From contig NZ_CP071604.1 of assembly GCF_017357225.1 (NCBI RefSeq), forward strand, positions 2,483,001-2,547,000: a DNA stretch of 64,000 bases. The letters are read 5' to 3'. Source of the DNA: Rhizobium binae (GTDB lineage: Bacteria; Pseudomonadota; Alphaproteobacteria; Rhizobiales; Rhizobiaceae). The notes beneath the pieces were generated by a model, which was given only the letters and a program-made list of their open reading frames with translations, did no database searches and had not been told where the DNA came from. This document shows positions 36,537 to 45,639 of this stretch, piece after piece. The position numbers and the translations under genes were made by a program. Every line of letters begins with the position of its first letter. The stretch's first letter is position 1.

Positions 36537-38064
36537 CAGACAGCTGACAAACCCGTCGATATTTTTCGGCGGGTTTTATTTTGGAGTTGGCTGCTTCGAA
36601 TTGGGTGCGGCTGCGGAGCGGAGGTGGCGGCCTGTGGCCCTCATGCCATGGCTGGTTTGGGTGCTTTGGTGAGCGCCATTGCGATCTTCTTGATGTTTTG
36701 GGCTGCGGCGGCCAGCAGGCACTGACAAGCGACGCGGGTCAGACTTCGAAAGCGCGCATAGCGGTGCCCGTGAAGCTGCTTGGCATCGGCGAAGGAGCGC
36801 TCGACTGTCTCCTTGCGGCGCTTGTAGATCGCCTTGCCCCAGGGCGTCAGGCGATGAGCGTCGGTGCGCTCCCGGGCGTCTTGCCAGACATGACGGGTGA
36901 TGGTGCGGACGGCCTTGCTGTTGCTGGTGCACGACGCCAGCAACGGGCAGGAACAGCAGATGGCCGGATCGGATGTGTAGTGTTTGTAGCCGTTGCGGTC
37001 GGTGGTGGCATAGGTCAAGAGCTGACCTTCGGGGCAGCGGTAGCCGTCTGTCTCGGGCTCATAGTCGAATTTCGACTTGCGCATCATGCCGGCCTTGGGC
37101 GGCGTCGGATTGCGGTAGCCGGTGACGCCGAGAATAGTGCGATCTTCAAGACCCTTGGCGATGCCGGATGTGGCATAGCCGGCATCGAGCCCGACCGCCT
37201 TCACATCGAAGTCGAAGCGATGCCGCTGCCGGTCCAGCCGATCGAGATAGACGATACTGTCATGCACATTGGCCGGCGTCACATGCGTGTCGGTGATGAT
37301 GGCGAGCTTGCCGTCCACCGTGCGGTGATCGAGATAGAAGAAGCCCTTCGGCTTGCCGTCGCGCACCATGTAGCCGGCCTGGGGGTCGGTACGGCTGACC
37401 TTGGTCTGCTTCACCTGCGGCTCGCGCTCCTTCTCCGTCAACGGCTTCTGCCCATGCAGCGCCCGCTCAGCCTCGATCGCCCGGTCGAGATCGGCCCAAT
37501 AGTCGGCACGCGACTTCTCGATCATGGCAAGATCGTACTTGCCCTTGTTGGCATTGGCCTTCAGATGCGTCGAGTCGGTATAAAGCACCGTGCCGTCTAC
37601 CAGCTTGTGGGCGATCGCCTGTTCGACGATATGGTCGAAGATATCCTGGGCCACCGATGTGTCGCTGAAGCGCCGACGCCGGTTCTGGCTCAGCGTCGAG
37701 GCGTCGAACACGCCATCTGCCAGCTTCAACCGCAGGAACCAGCGATAGGCGACGTTGACCTCGATCTCGCGCACCAGCTGACGCTCGGAGCGGATGCCGA
37801 ACAAATAACCGATGAACAAGGCCTTGAACATCAAGGTCGGATCAAGCGCTGGCCGGCCGTTGTCCGGGCAGTAAAGCAAAGCCACACGATCATGAATGAA
37901 GGAAAAGTCGATCACCTGATCAATCTTGCGAAGCAGGTGATCCTTCGGCACTAGGCTATCGAGCGTCACCATCTCGATCGCCGTCTGTTCGGCAGAGGGT
38001 TTCTTCAACATGTCCCAATGAATCACAAAACCCCCGGCATCGCCAGGGGTTTGTCAGCAGTCTG
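36537..38064 (-). mobile_element. IS1182-family insertion sequence (1528 bp), intact
   Basis: The ends are imperfect inverted repeats: CAGACAGCTGACAAACCC (36537-36554) matches the reverse complement of 38047-38064 at 17 of 18 positions. Just inside each end is a further stem-loop, AAACCCG...CGGGTTT (36549-36576) on the left and AAACCCC...GGGGTTT (38028-38052) on the right; both are followed outside-in by T-rich sequence and can act as terminators for the neighbouring genes. One transposase gene fills most of the element. The flanking 21-bp direct repeats indicate transposition into a terminator hairpin. Confidence 0.88.
36641..38026 (-). CDS. IS1182-family transposase
   Basis: A full-length 461-residue DDE transposase. 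The N-terminal PKDHLLRKIDQVIDFSFI and the segment GIRSERQLVREIEVNVAYRW are typical of the family. Catalytic Asp candidates lie in VLYTDSTHLKANA and AIITDTHVTPANVHDS, and the Glu in ETVERSFADAKQLHGHRYAR. The frame opens with a GTG at 38026; an ATG five codons later (38011) is an alternative. No frameshift or stop is seen, so the element could be active. Confidence 0.92.
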   Translation of the reverse strand: MIHWDMLKKPSAEQTAIEMVTLDSLVPKDHLLRKIDQVIDFSFIHDRVALLYCPDNGRPALDPTLMFKALFIGYLFGIRSERQLVREIEVNVAYRWFLRLKLADGVFDASTLSQNRRRRFSDTSVAQDIFDHIVEQAIAHKLVDGTVLYTDSTHLKANANKGKYDLAMIEKSRADYWADLDRAIEAERALHGQKPLTEKEREPQVKQTKVSRTDPQAGYMVRDGKPKGFFYLDHRTVDGKLAIITDTHVTPANVHDSIVYLDRLDRQRHRFDFDVKAVGLDAGYATSGIAKGLEDRTILGVTGYRNPTPPKAGMMRKSKFDYEPETDGYRCPEGQLLTYATTDRNGYKHYTSDPAICCSCPLLASCTSNSKAVRTITRHVWQDARERTDAHRLTPWGKAIYKRRKETVERSFADAKQLHGHRYARFRSLTRVACQCLLAAAAQNIKKIAMALTKAPKPAMA

Positions 38065-38085
38065 AACCCGGCATAACGCCGGGTT
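38065..38085. repeat. Right copy of 21-bp hairpin target duplication
   Basis: Identical to 36516-36536. On the minus strand it follows the class II DAHP synthase gene and was presumably its original terminator; the T-run needed in that orientation (TTTTT) now lies beyond the left copy. Confidence 0.85.
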
Positions 38086-38110
38086 TGTCGTCAGTCTATT
38101 TCGGCTATCC

Positions 38111-39493
38111 TCAGCCGTTGACGACCATGCGCTTCTCGTCGCGGCCACCCTTCATGCGCTCGGCAAGCAGGAAAGCGAGTTCCAGCGCCTGGTCGGAATT
38201 GAGGCGCGGATCGCAATGGGTGTGGTAGCGATCCTGCAGGTCATCGGCAGTGACGGCGCGGGCGCCGCCGGTGCATTCCGTCACGTCCTTGCCGGTCATT
38301 TCGACATGGATGCCGCCGGGATGCGTGCCTTCGGCGCGGTGGATCTGGAAGAAGCTTTCGACTTCCGACAGGATGCGCTCGAAGGGACGAGTCTTGTAGT
38401 TGTTGAGGGTGATCGTGTTGCCGTGCATCGGGTCGCAGGACCAGACGACCTTGCGTCCCTCACGCTCGACGGCGCGGATGAGGCGCGGCAGGTTTTCGGC
38501 GACCTTCTCATGACCGAAACGGCAGATCAGCGTCAGCCGCCCGGCTTCGTTAGCCGGATTCAAAATGTCGATCAGTTGCAGCAGATCGTCGGCCTGCAGC
38601 GATGGGCCGCACTTAAGTCCGATCGGATTCTTGATGCCGCGGCAATATTCGATATGCGCATGGTCGGCCTGGCGCGTACGATCGCCGATCCAGATCATGT
38701 GCCCTGACGTGGCGTACCAGTCGCCCGACGTGGAATCGACGCGGGTCAGCGCCTCCTCGTAGCCGAGCAGCAGCGCCTCGTGGCTGGTGAAGAAATCGGT
38801 CTCCCGCAGGCTCGGGTGGTTTTCCGAGGTGATGCCGATCGCCTTCATGAAATCCATGGTCTCGCTGATGCGGTCGGCAAGCTTGCGATAGCGTTCGCCC
38901 TGCGGGCTGTCCTTGACGAAGCCAAGCATCCACTGATGCACGTTTTCAAGGTTGGCGTAGCCGCCCATCGCGAAGGCGCGCAGAAGGTTGAGCGTCGCGG
39001 CCGACTGGCGGTAGGCCATGGCCTGGCGTTCCGGGTTCGGAATGCGCGACTCCGCGGTGAACTCGATGCCGTTGATGATATCGCCGCGATAGGCCGGCAG
39101 CGTCACGTCGCCCTGCTTCTCGACATTCGAGGAACGCGGCTTGGCGAACTGGCCGGCGATACGGCCGACCTTGACGACCGGCAGCTGCGCGCCGAAGGTC
39201 AGGACGACGGCCATCTGCAGGAAGGCGCGGAAGAAGTCGCGAATATTGTCGGCGCCGTGTTCGGCGAAGCTCTCGGCGCAATCGCCACCCTGCAGCAGGA
39301 AGCCGTTGCCCTCGGCGACATTGGCAAGGTGCTTCTTCAGGCGGCGCGCCTCACCTGCAAAAACGAGCGGCGGATAGCTGGCGAGCGTGGCCTCCGTTGC
39401 CGCCAAAGCGGCTGCATCCGGATATTCGGGAACCTGCAGGATCGGTTTCTGCCGCCAGCTGCTCGGGGTCCAATTCTCTGCCATCTCACTCAC
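38111..39493 (-). CDS. 3-deoxy-7-phosphoheptulonate synthase, class II (plant type)
   Basis: A 460-residue class II DAHP synthase, unrelated in sequence to the class I enzyme at 29656-30723. Signatures are [81 protein letters not shown] and [17 protein letters not shown]. It makes the same first shikimate intermediate but usually has different feedback control. Start is GTG at 39493, or ATG three codons on (39484). The upstream 39494-39710 gap shows no other gene. Its 3' neighbour is the IS1182-family element. Confidence 0.94.
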   Translation of the reverse strand: MSEMAENWTPSSWRQKPILQVPEYPDAAALAATEATLASYPPLVFAGEARRLKKHLANVAEGNGFLLQGGDCAESFAEHGADNIRDFFRAFLQMAVVLTFGAQLPVVKVGRIAGQFAKPRSSNVEKQGDVTLPAYRGDIINGIEFTAESRIPNPERQAMAYRQSAATLNLLRAFAMGGYANLENVHQWMLGFVKDSPQGERYRKLADRISETMDFMKAIGITSENHPSLRETDFFTSHEALLLGYEEALTRVDSTSGDWYATSGHMIWIGDRTRQADHAHIEYCRGIKNPIGLKCGPSLQADDLLQLIDILNPANEAGRLTLICRFGHEKVAENLPRLIRAVEREGRKVVWSCDPMHGNTITLNNYKTRPFERILSEVESFFQIHRAEGTHPGGIHVEMTGKDVTECTGGARAVTADDLQDRYHTHCDPRLNSDQALELAFLLAERMKGGRDEKRMVVNG

Positions 39494-39710
39494 CTGTTCT
39501 CGCCTCCATTTCCTGGAATGCGGCCTACCCTTGATATGCGGCGGCTTATAGACCTTTAGTTCGGCCTTGCAAAGGCATTCCCAGAGGGTTTTACTTCACA
39601 CACCCTCGCCCGGCCATTCGCCCGTTAAACCAGCATATACCATGTCGCTTTCCCCATATTTTAGACTTTGAAGGTAGAACCGCAAAAAGTATCAACAACG
39701 GGGACATGGC

Positions 39711-41000
39711 ATGGCGACCCTTCCGCGCGGCTTCATATCGGACCGCTCCGGCAATTTCGGCATCATGACGGCACTGTTGATGGTGCCGCTTCTTGGAGCG
39801 GCAGGCATGGCGGTGGATTTTGCGCATGCGCTCAGCCTGCGCACGCAGCTTTATGCCGCCGCCGATGCCGCCGCCGTCGGTTCGATCGCCGAAAAATCCG
39901 GTGCAGTCGCAGCCGCCATGACAATGAGCGGCAACGGCACGATTTCCCTCGGCAAAGAGGATGCCCGTGACATCTTCCTGTCTCAGGTGTCGGGAGAGCT
40001 GGCGAATATTCCCGTCGATCTCGGCATCGACGTCACCAAGGCCGCCAACAAGCTGAACTCGCAAGTCTCGTTCACCGCAAGCGTGCCCACCACGTTCATG
40101 CGCGTTCTTGGCAAGGATTCCATTACGATCTCCGGCACAGCGACCGCCGAATATCAAACCGCCTCCTTTATGGATTTTTACATCCTGCTCGACAACACGC
40201 CGTCGATGGGTGTCGGCGCCACGGCGACTGACGTCGCCACGATGGAAAAGAACACCAAGGATAGCTGCGCCTTTGCCTGCCATGAACTGCAGAACAGCAA
40301 CAACTACTACACTCTCGCCAAGAAGCTCGGTGTCAGCATGCGCATCGACGTCGTGCGCCAGGCAACCAAGGAACTGACGCAAACCGCCAAATCCACGCGC
40401 GTTTCGGACAACCAGTTTCGCATGGGGGTCTATACTTTCGGCACCAAGGCCGAGGACGCCAAGCTGACTACCATATCCGATCCGACCGATGACCTCGACA
40501 AGGTGCGCACCTATACCGATGCTGTCGATCTGATGACCATTCCCTATCAGGGCTACAATAACGACCAGCAGACGAGCTTCGACAGCGCGCTGACCCAGAT
40601 GAAGACCATCATTACCACTCCCGGCGACGGCAGCACTTCCGCGGCACCGCAGAAAATCCTGTTCTTCGTTTCGGATGGCGTCGGCGACAGCGAGAAGCCG
40701 AAGGGCTGCACCAAAAAACTCACGGGCAATCGTTGCCAGGAGCCGATCGACACCTCCTTCTGCCAGCCGCTGAAGGACAAGGGCGTCAGGGTCGCGGTGC
40801 TCTACACCACCTATCTGCCGCTGCCGAAAAACAGCTGGTACAATACGTGGATCAAACCTTTCCAGGGTGAGATCCCGACGAAGATGCAGGCATGCGCTTC
40901 GCCCGGCCTCTACTTCGAGGTAACGCCGACCGAAGGTATCGCCGATGCGATGAAAGCCCTCTTCCTCAAGGCCATCCGCGCGCCGCGCATCACGAGCTAA
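39711..41000 (+). CDS. TadG-like pilus assembly protein with von Willebrand A-type domain
   Basis: A 429-residue protein with an N-terminal TadE/G-type anchor: RSGNFGIMTALLMVPLLGA at about 12-30, then DFAHALSLRTQLYAAADAAA. Residues about 150-425 form a vWA-like domain. The metal site usually written DxSxS reads LLDNTPSMG, so the second position is Thr. Cys-rich insertions (DSCAFACHE, KGCTKKLTGNRCQEP, SFCQP) suggest disulfides outside the cytoplasm. TadG proteins associate with Flp pilus machinery, but no other tad gene lies nearby. Monocistronic, with a GGGG ribosome site. Confidence 0.85.
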   Translation: MATLPRGFISDRSGNFGIMTALLMVPLLGAAGMAVDFAHALSLRTQLYAAADAAAVGSIAEKSGAVAAAMTMSGNGTISLGKEDARDIFLSQVSGELANIPVDLGIDVTKAANKLNSQVSFTASVPTTFMRVLGKDSITISGTATAEYQTASFMDFYILLDNTPSMGVGATATDVATMEKNTKDSCAFACHELQNSNNYYTLAKKLGVSMRIDVVRQATKELTQTAKSTRVSDNQFRMGVYTFGTKAEDAKLTTISDPTDDLDKVRTYTDAVDLMTIPYQGYNNDQQTSFDSALTQMKTIITTPGDGSTSAAPQKILFFVSDGVGDSEKPKGCTKKLTGNRCQEPIDTSFCQPLKDKGVRVAVLYTTYLPLPKNSWYNTWIKPFQGEIPTKMQACASPGLYFEVTPTEGIADAMKALFLKAIRAPRITS

Positions 41001-41009
41001 TCGTCCGCG

Positions 41010-42395
41010 TCAGACGCGCTTGCCGTCGCGAATACGGTAGCTCGGCGCATACATGGTGACAAGCTCCTCGGCTGCCGTCGGGTGCAGAGCCATCGTCTGG
41101 TCGAAGTCATCCTTGGTGCAGCCGGCCTTCAGCGTGACGCCGAGCAACTGCGCCATCTCTCCCGCATCGTGGCCGAGGATATGGGCGCCAACGACCTTGC
41201 GGCTCGCCGCATCCACGATCAGCTTCATGATCATCCGCTCGGCCCGGCCTGAAAGCGTGGCTTTCAGCGGCCGGAACTGAGCGCGATAAACCTCGAGTTC
41301 ACCGTAACGCTTGCCCGCCTCCTCTTCCGAGAGACCGACGGTGCCGATCTCCGGCTGCGAGAAGACGGCGGTCGGGATCAGCTCATAATCCGGCCGGGTC
41401 GGGTTGTTCTTGTACTCGGTCTCGATGAAGCACATCGCTTCATGGATCGCCACCGGCGTCAATTGTACCCGGTTGGTGACATCGCCGAGAGCATAGATAT
41501 TCTCGACGTTCGTACGGGAATAGACGTCGACGATGATGGCGCCGCGCGCATCGACGGCGACGCCAGCAGACTCGAGGCCAAGGCCCTCCGTGTTCGGATC
41601 ACGCCCGAGCGCCAGCATGACAACGCCAGCCTGCAGCGTGCCGTTATTCATGGTCTCCAGAGTGAGCCCGTCTTCGCCTTTGGAGACCTTCTGCAGGGTG
41701 TCGTGGCAGAGAATGCGTATGCCCTTGGCGACCATCGCCTCGTGCAGCCCGCGCCGCAGATCCTCGTCGAAACGCGACAGGATCTCGGCGCCGCGATAGA
41801 TCAGTGTCGTCTCGACGCCGAGACCATGGAAAATATTCGCGAACTCGACGGCGATATAGCCGCCGCCAGCAATCACGATCGATTTCGGCAGCTCTTCGAG
41901 ATGAAAGGCCTCGTTGGATGAGATGCAGAATTCGTGACCGGGAAGGGCCGCATGCGGGTTCGGCCTTCCGCCGGTGGCAACGATGATGGTCTTGGCCGTC
42001 ACCGTCTGTCCGGTTTTCATCAGCCGGATCGTATGGGCATCGACCAGTTCGGCGCGCGTTTCCAGGATCTCGGCATTGGCGCCGGCGAGGCCCTTCTTGT
42101 AGAGGCCTTCCAGCCGCGCGATTTCTGCATCCTTGGCCGTCACCAGCTTTTTCCAGTTGAAACTGCTTTCGCCGACCGTCCAGCCGAAGCCCTCCGCATC
42201 CTCGAAATGCTCATGAAACTGCGAGGCATACACGAAGAGCTTCTTCGGCACGCAGCCGCGGATGACACATGTGCCGCCATAGCGATACTCCTCGGCGATC
42301 GCCACCTTCTTGCCGAGCGAGGCGGCGACACGCGCAGCGCGCACGCCTCCGGAACCGCCGCCGATGACGAAAAGGTCGTAATCATAGGAAGACAT
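41010..42395 (-). CDS. gor: Glutathione-disulfide reductase
   Basis: A 461-residue FAD/NADPH oxidoreductase that reduces oxidised glutathione. The FAD-binding GGGSGGVRAAR is at about residue 11; the redox disulfide is in GGTCVIRGCVPKKL. The NADPH fold is VIAGGGYIAVEFANIF with Arg-bearing IYRGAEILSRFDE. C-terminal LHPTAAEELVTMY carries the active His. The start at 42395 follows GGAG at 6 bp; a longer frame upstream is rejected. It lies downstream of the rpiA-DUF2059 pair, separated by two small genes, a looser version of a common rhizobial cluster. Confidence 0.94.
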   Translation of the reverse strand: MSSYDYDLFVIGGGSGGVRAARVAASLGKKVAIAEEYRYGGTCVIRGCVPKKLFVYASQFHEHFEDAEGFGWTVGESSFNWKKLVTAKDAEIARLEGLYKKGLAGANAEILETRAELVDAHTIRLMKTGQTVTAKTIIVATGGRPNPHAALPGHEFCISSNEAFHLEELPKSIVIAGGGYIAVEFANIFHGLGVETTLIYRGAEILSRFDEDLRRGLHEAMVAKGIRILCHDTLQKVSKGEDGLTLETMNNGTLQAGVVMLALGRDPNTEGLGLESAGVAVDARGAIIVDVYSRTNVENIYALGDVTNRVQLTPVAIHEAMCFIETEYKNNPTRPDYELIPTAVFSQPEIGTVGLSEEEAGKRYGELEVYRAQFRPLKATLSGRAERMIMKLIVDAASRKVVGAHILGHDAGEMAQLLGVTLKAGCTKDDFDQTMALHPTAAEELVTMYAPSYRIRDGKRV

Positions 42396-42617
42396 GAGAA
42401 GCTCCGGAAGGGGAATCGCAGGAAGGACGTTCCTGATATAGGGGCGATCATCATGAAAACAAAAGCCCTGCTCCTGCGTCTTCCCGTACTCCATGCCGAA
42501 TCTTGATCTGGACCGCTCATCGTTTACGGTTGAGCTCGGTCACCGCTTTACGGTTGACCCGGCCAGCTGAGGCTGGCAGGGCAATGCTTGAGACGCAAAA
42601 GGATGCCGGAGCAAAAG

Positions 42618-42836
42618 ATGGATCAAACTCTGTTCGCCAAGCTGTGCAAGGCCGGCAAATTCAAGGAGGCGCTCAATCTCGCCATCGAGGGCCACGAAGA
42701 CGAGAAATTCACGCCGAGCCGCTTTGCGATGGACAAGAAAACCGGACTGCCGATTTTCTACCGCGGCAACAAGCGCGTCGAGCCGGACGAGACAGGCGCA
42801 TGGCAATTGGCCAAGAGCTCGAAGGATTGGGGCTGA
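42618..42836 (+). CDS. Conserved-looking small protein (72 aa)
   Basis: A 72-residue soluble protein, MDQTLFAKLCKAGKFKEAL at the start and LAKSSKDWG at the end, with balanced charge and no signal peptide. It has a GGAG ribosome site 6 bp upstream. Codon use resembles its neighbours. A middle motif FAMDKKTGLPIFYRGNKRV looks like a small beta unit. It is divergent from gor and convergent with the acylphosphatase gene. No function can be offered. Confidence 0.7.
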   Translation: MDQTLFAKLCKAGKFKEALNLAIEGHEDEKFTPSRFAMDKKTGLPIFYRGNKRVEPDETGAWQLAKSSKDWG

Positions 42837-42885
42837 GCCTCATACACATCTGCGATGGCCGTCCCCTGGCGCATTGCCGGTGTCA

Positions 42886-43167
42886 TCAGGTGATGCGGAA
42901 ATCCGTCGGGATCTTCTCAAGCCGCGTCGCTTCCGTCTCCACGCCAGAAACCGATGCCCCTGCGGGCCCGCGCCTCAAACGCTCGATCATCGTTGAGATC
43001 GCATTGTCCGGCCCGGCGACCAAGGCGGCGACGGATCCGTCCGCTTCGTTGCGCACCCAGCCGGTCAGCCGGAGCCGCAGCGCCTCATCGCGCGTCCACA
43101 TGCGAAAGCCCACTCCTTGGACCCTGCCTGATATTCGTACTCGCACAGCCTCGTAACGATCGGACAT
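42886..43167 (-). CDS. acyP: Acylphosphatase
   Basis: A 93-residue enzyme hydrolysing acyl phosphates. The family signature is [19 protein letters not shown], with the catalytic Arg in GVGFR, and the catalytic Asn lies in [11 protein letters not shown]. The ATG at 43167 follows GTGAGG at 5 bp and gives the usual length, so an upstream 14-codon extension is not used. It follows the DUF2059 terminator on the same strand, so it is probably transcribed separately. Confidence 0.93.
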   Translation of the reverse strand: MSDRYEAVRVRISGRVQGVGFRMWTRDEALRLRLTGWVRNEADGSVAALVAGPDNAISTMIERLRRGPAGASVSGVETEATRLEKIPTDFRIT

Positions 43168-43212
43168 GTCTGCCTCACCAAGCTTCGCCGCCGGGCCCTG
43201 ATTCATCATAAC

Positions 43213-43240
43213 AAAAAAGCCCGGACGATGCCGGGCTTTT
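43213..43240. terminator. Bidirectional intrinsic terminator
   Basis: AAAAAAGCCCGG (43213-43224) pairs with CCGGGCTTTT (43231-43240). On the minus strand this places a GC stem and a TTTTTT run 22 bp after the DUF2059 stop, the more likely use. Confidence 0.85.
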
Positions 43241-43261
43241 GCGAATTCTGCCGGGCAGTCG

Positions 43262-43819
43262 TTACTGCTGGGCGGTCGGTGCCGGAGCGACCGGGCTGTC
43301 GGTTGCCGGCGGCGGTGCCTTGATCACCTTGGAAAGCTCGGCGTTGCTCTGCTTTTCCAAGTCGCGCGAAATGCCCTGCGCCCAGATGTCGGCAGCCTTG
43401 GCCGTTTCCCGAGAGGCGACCGGGCCATCGCGCAGCAGCTTCTTGCCGACGTCGGAATTATAGAAATCCGCAATCGCCTTCAGCTCGTCGATCGTGAAGG
43501 TTTTGGCATAGGTGAGCGCCGCCTCCTTTTCGAGATCGCCGCGGCGCGGCGCCAGCTTCAGAGCCTGCTCGTCGACCGTCGAGGAAATGATGTCCTGATA
43601 GTTCGGCGAATCCTGGATCAGGCCGGCCTTGAGGCGCTCGGCGAGACCGGGCAGGATGTTGTCGAACTGGGCAGTGGCGCCGATGGCGTCGATCGCGGCG
43701 CGAGACGCCTTCAACTGTTCCTCGGAGACTTCCTGTGCCTTGGCCGCGGAGCCGAAGGCAAGCCCGGAAAGAACGAGGGTCGCAGCGGCGAGACGGCCAA
43801 GACCTGCAATGTTCATCAT
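43262..43819 (-). CDS. DUF2059 domain-containing periplasmic protein
   Basis: A 185-residue exported protein with a signal peptide (cleaved near KAQEV, about residue 28). The DUF2059 core has [26 protein letters not shown], here best noted as [19 protein letters not shown]. The C-terminus is Pro/Ala/Thr-rich. Function is unknown. It is 15 bp downstream of rpiA in the same direction and thus probably co-transcribed. The start ATG follows AGGAG; a second Met is next to it. Confidence 0.88.
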   Translation of the reverse strand: MMNIAGLGRLAAATLVLSGLAFGSAAKAQEVSEEQLKASRAAIDAIGATAQFDNILPGLAERLKAGLIQDSPNYQDIISSTVDEQALKLAPRRGDLEKEAALTYAKTFTIDELKAIADFYNSDVGKKLLRDGPVASRETAKAADIWAQGISRDLEKQSNAELSKVIKAPPPATDSPVAPAPTAQQ

Positions 43820-43834
43820 GAGTGTATGCTCCTG

Positions 43835-44533
43835 TTATCTGTTTGCCTGCAGCGTGCGCGCACCTGCAGGACCGGCAATGATCGCAAGTGCCGCCATATT
43901 GATAAAGAGCCCGTGTTCGACGACGCCGGGTATGGAATTCAGCTCGCTCGAAAGCGCCTCTGCATCAGGAATGCGGCCAAAAGATGCATCGATGATGTGG
44001 TGGCCGCCATCCGTGGTAAACTCTCCGTCACCCGACTGGCGCAGGCTGAGTTCGCCGGAAAGGCCGAGCCGGGCCGCGACCTTCTCGATCGCGATCCGCG
44101 TCGAAACCAGACCGAACGGGTTGACCTCGATCGGCAGCGCATAGGCGCCAAGCATATCGACCAGCTTGCTCTCGTCGGCGATAACGATCATTCGTTCAGA
44201 CGCGGCCGCAACGATCTTCTCGCGCAGCAGTGCGCCGCCGCCGCCCTTGATCAATCTGAGCGCCGGATCGACTTCGTCGGCGCCGTCGACCGTCAGATCG
44301 AGCGCCGGCAGCTCGTCGAGCGACTTCAGCGGAACACCGAGCTCGACGCAGAGCCGCGCCGTTCGTTCGGACGTCGGAACGCCCTCGACCCGGAAGCCGC
44401 CTGCGACCTTTTCCGCCAGCAGCCGGACGAATTCTTCCGCCGTGCTCCCTGTCCCGATCCCGAGGCGCATCCCGTCTTCGACATGGGCGAGTGCGGCCTC
44501 GGCGGCCTTGATCTTCATTTCGCGGGCATCCAT
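43835..44533 (-). CDS. rpiA: Ribose-5-phosphate isomerase A
   Basis: A 232-residue enzyme interconverting ribose 5-phosphate and ribulose 5-phosphate in the pentose phosphate pathway. Signatures are [37 protein letters not shown] with catalytic Asp residues, [12 protein letters not shown], and [12 protein letters not shown]. The ATG at 44533 gives the usual length; the 42-codon extension is rejected. First gene before DUF2059, divergent from gph. Confidence 0.95.
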   Translation of the reverse strand: MDAREMKIKAAEAALAHVEDGMRLGIGTGSTAEEFVRLLAEKVAGGFRVEGVPTSERTARLCVELGVPLKSLDELPALDLTVDGADEVDPALRLIKGGGGALLREKIVAAASERMIVIADESKLVDMLGAYALPIEVNPFGLVSTRIAIEKVAARLGLSGELSLRQSGDGEFTTDGGHHIIDASFGRIPDAEALSSELNSIPGVVEHGLFINMAALAIIAGPAGARTLQANR

Positions 44534-44766
44534 GCGCCGCCAGCTCCGATTTATTGCGTTGGATGTGCTGTTTACACGGCTCGCCTGGCAAACGAAAGTC
44601 AAAATCATCACGGAAAATGAAAAGCCGAAACAGATGCCTGCGGCCGCTCCGGCCACCACAGGACGTTGCTTTCCGCCGCGTGATCGCCTACCTCAAGAAC
44701 CATCCCTCGTCCCCGGGCGCGACCGCCGCTTCCCCCCGGGGACTCATCACTCAAAGAGGCAAGCCC

Positions 44767-45477
44767 TTGACCCCTGCCCCCGTTCGCCCGGCGCTCATCG
44801 TCTTCGATCTCGACGGCACCCTTCTCGATACCCATGCAGACCTGGTCGAAAGCCTGAACCATACGATCGCAGCCCTTGGCCTCGAACCGGTGAGCTATGA
44901 CGACCTCACCCATCTCGTCGGCCAGGGCGCACGCGTGATGATCGAGCGCGCCTGCCGGCTGCGCGGCCATCCGCTCGAAAGCGCCGCCGTCCCGCAGTTG
45001 CTCGAACGCTTCGTCGCCCACTATGCCGGCAACATGCCGGGCCACACCGAACCCTATCCCGGCCTGGTCGCCGCGATGGACCGGCTGAAAGCGGCCGGCT
45101 ACCACCTCGCCGTCTGCACCAACAAGATGGAAAGCCTGGCTTTCGGCCTGCTCGACAAGCTCGACCTTGTCGGCTACTTCAGCGCCATCACCGGCGGCGA
45201 TACTTTCGAATACCGCAAACCCGACGCCCGCCATCTCACCGGCACCATCGACCGCGCCGGCGGCGACATCGCCCGCACGGTGATGGTCGGCGACAGCATC
45301 AACGACATCGCGGCGGCGAAGAACGCTGCCCTGCCGTCGATCGCCGTGCCTTTCGGTTATTCGGATGTCCCGGTTTCAAGCCTCGATCCGGATATGACCA
45401 TTATGCACTACGATGAACTCACGCCGGCGCTGGTGGAGCGGTTGTTGCAGGAGTATGCGGAGAAAGTCGCGGTGTGA
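44767..45477 (+). CDS. gph: Phosphoglycolate phosphatase-like HAD hydrolase
   Basis: A 236-residue HAD-superfamily phosphatase. Motif I is VFDLDGTLLDTHADL with the nucleophile Asp, motif II is AVCTNKMES, motif III includes EYRKPDARHL, and motif IV is VMVGDSINDIAAAKNAA. It probably clears 2-phosphoglycolate. The start is a TTG after AGAGGCAAGCCC; no better Met lies at the domain edge. It diverges from rpiA. Confidence 0.9.
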   Translation: MTPAPVRPALIVFDLDGTLLDTHADLVESLNHTIAALGLEPVSYDDLTHLVGQGARVMIERACRLRGHPLESAAVPQLLERFVAHYAGNMPGHTEPYPGLVAAMDRLKAAGYHLAVCTNKMESLAFGLLDKLDLVGYFSAITGGDTFEYRKPDARHLTGTIDRAGGDIARTVMVGDSINDIAAAKNAALPSIAVPFGYSDVPVSSLDPDMTIMHYDELTPALVERLLQEYAEKVAV

Positions 45478-45593
45478 GGCTGTCACCCACCATATTCTCC
45501 TTCATTCTGTTGCTGCGTGTTGTGGCTGACCTCTCCTCGATCAATTCTTCCTCGCGCTTGAATCTAGGAGAACGATGACGTCGGCAAAACAAA

Positions 45594-45617
45594 ACGGGCG
45601 ACCCGAAGATCGCCCGT
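45594..45617. terminator. Bidirectional intrinsic terminator between gph and the L,D-transpeptidase gene
   Basis: ACGGGCGA (45594-45601) pairs with TCGCCCGT (45610-45617). On the minus strand it is followed by TTTTGTTTTG, making a strong terminator 22 bp after the L,D-transpeptidase gene. In the plus direction the T-run is poor. Confidence 0.75.
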
Positions 45618-45639
45618 TCCAAACCCCAATAAACCGGCG

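Noticed and set aside
36581..37954. 457-codon plus-strand frame inside the IS element
   Set aside because: Complement of the intact transposase gene, which carries the family motifs.
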